From: Candidatus Gottesmanbacteria bacterium RIFCSPLOWO2_01_FULL_49_10
GTDB lineage: Bacteria; Patescibacteriota; Microgenomatia; UBA10105; UBA927
Direction: 5' to 3'
NCBI GenBank assembly: GCA_001781025.1
Contig: MFJZ01000068.1
Coordinates: 1-6,046 of the forward strand
DNA: 6,046 bases
This document shows, piece after piece, positions 5,157-6,046 of the stretch (position 1 is its first letter; each line of letters opens with the position of its first letter). Made by a program: the position numbers and the translations under genes. The notes beneath the pieces were generated by a model. That model had not been told where the DNA came from. It made no database searches and worked only from the letters and a program-made list of their open reading frames with translations.

Positions 5157-6046
5157 ATGAACACCTACAATCGCATACGATACACGCTTTACGCTTTGAT
5201 GGCTTTGACCATCATGTTCGCGCCGCGGACGGCCGTGGCGGCCGGCTGCTCATTTCAGTTCTCGGAGGGGTCCGGGGGGATGCGCCAGTCTATCAAGACC
5301 GGTAGCACGCTCCTGGTGCCGGGCATCGAAGCCGTTTGGGTCTGGGCAACGGAGTGCCCACAAGGCTATACAGTGGCCTGGTTCGACGACGAGAGCGGGG
5401 AAGTACGCTACACCCGACACGCCGAGGAGTCCTGGGTAGTCACCATTGACACATTTGGCCCCCAGTACGACGGCTTCCGAATCGAGGACGGCAGCAGTGT
5501 CTACACAATCCGTCAGCAGACAGAGACCCCCCGACGAGAAGTGGCAATCGGCCAACTCCAGGGGACACAATCGACGGATGTTTCACCCTTGAAGGCTTTT
5601 GTGGTCGGGGTGGTCATGACACTCGGATTGGCCTACCTCATTTTGACGGCGATTAGAATTCGAAATTACGCAAAGAATTGGTCTCAGTTCGAAGCTGAGA
5701 CTCGCCGCCTCAACCAGCAGGTCCAGGAGAGCATGGACGAAATCGGTCGCCAGCTCGAGCGCCAGTCAGAAGCGTTGAACGCCTTGCGTCGGAGTAGGCA
5801 AGAAAAAGGCCCAACGGTGACGATAGGCCGAGGTCGACATGCGGTGACGTTCGTCGTCACGTCGCCACTCTCTGGCTCGAACGCGACGGCGAAGCTTCAG
5901 AGCATCGCTCGAGCGCTCGGTCACGATTGGCATAGAATCAAGGAGATGGCGACGAAAGTCACGATCGACGGCACCGATACGCACTTGCTGACATGCCACC
6001 ACGACATTGGCTCGAGATCTATCGTCGAGATCGTTTTGCGCGACTG
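5157..6046 (+). CDS. Single-pass membrane protein with signal peptide, ectodomain, coiled coil and C-terminal domain (3' truncated by window)
   Basis: The frame opens at ATG 5157, seven bases after AGGAG, and has no stop through the window edge (296 codons seen). Residues 1-29 form a signal peptide: Arg6/Arg8, a hydrophobic core (YTLYALMALTIMF), then TAVAA with cleavage likely after Ala28 or Ala29. Residues about 30-145 are an exported domain, probably beta-rich, with Cys31 and Cys67 as a possible disulfide. Cys31 in AAGC resembles a weak lipobox, so a lipoprotein is an alternative. Residues 147-166 (AFVVGVVMTLGLAYLILTAI) are a transmembrane helix followed by Arg/Lys, placing the rest in the cytoplasm. 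Residues about 175-217 are rich in Glu, Gln, Arg and spaced Leu and suggest a coiled coil. A further domain starts near 222 (TVTIGRGRHAVTFVV). I recognise no family. The coding region appears more GC-rich than the AT-rich leader. The sequence suggests a sensor or assembly factor with an outside-to-inside layout; this is inference. Confidence 0.8.
   Translation, partial: MNTYNRIRYTLYALMALTIMFAPRTAVAAGCSFQFSEGSGGMRQSIKTGSTLLVPGIEAVWVWATECPQGYTVAWFDDESGEVRYTRHAEESWVVTIDTFGPQYDGFRIEDGSSVYTIRQQTETPRREVAIGQLQGTQSTDVSPLKAFVVGVVMTLGLAYLILTAIRIRNYAKNWSQFEAETRRLNQQVQESMDEIGRQLERQSEALNALRRSRQEKGPTVTIGRGRHAVTFVVTSPLSGSNATAKLQSIARALGHDWHRIKEMATKVTIDGTDTHLLTCHHDIGSRSIVEIVLRD

Noticed and set aside
5250..5570. 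106-residue minus-strand frame
   Set aside because: It lies antisense to the signal-peptide-bearing membrane-protein gene, lacks a ribosome site and its translation shows no domain.

Overview
The window looks bacterial. It is compact, has moderate GC, and uses standard stop codons (TGA, TAG and TAA each end a plausible gene). It contains recognisable sigma70-type promoters, some with almost no 5' leader. An EpmA-like class II synthetase fragment together with a TrmB-family regulator is a combination often met in Candidate Phyla Radiation (Patescibacteria) genomes. That lineage is an inference; the sequence does not prove it.

Layout. Bases 2-853 (+) are the 3' part of an EpmA/GenX-type lysyl-tRNA synthetase paralog, cut by the window edge. 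A short promoter-bearing gap follows, then a two-gene unit: a polymerase-beta-fold nucleotidyltransferase of unknown role (933-2102, +) and, 26 bases on, a large protein with a C-terminal SAM-dependent methyltransferase domain (2129-4036, +). Convergent to these is a TrmB-family transcriptional regulator (3936-4799, -), whose last 32 codons run antisense into the methyltransferase gene. A 357-base non-coding region (4800-5156) separates it from a divergent gene (5157 to the window end, +). That gene encodes a secreted-then-anchored membrane protein with a signal peptide, an ectodomain, one transmembrane helix, a coiled coil and a C-terminal domain that is still open at the edge.

The divergent intergenic region is the most interesting part. 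It carries two opposed promoters with 17-base spacers. Three sites fit the same 18-base geometry (TGTCR, 8 bases, TGACA or near): one sits on the regulator's own -10, one downstream of the membrane-protein promoter, and one weaker copy lies between. The simplest reading is that the TrmB-like protein represses itself and controls the membrane protein. The membrane-protein transcript would begin with a leader of about 184 bases that holds an AT-rich 37-base inverted repeat, a hairpin with a perfect 12-bp stem, an 8-bp alternative partner for that stem, and an 11-base segment exactly complementary to the bases just after the ATG. Together these look like a switchable translation-control leader.

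The nucleotidyltransferase/methyltransferase pair is probably one transcription unit. Its substrate cannot be read from the sequence. No RNA genes, CRISPR arrays, insertion sequences or convincing rho-independent terminators were seen.
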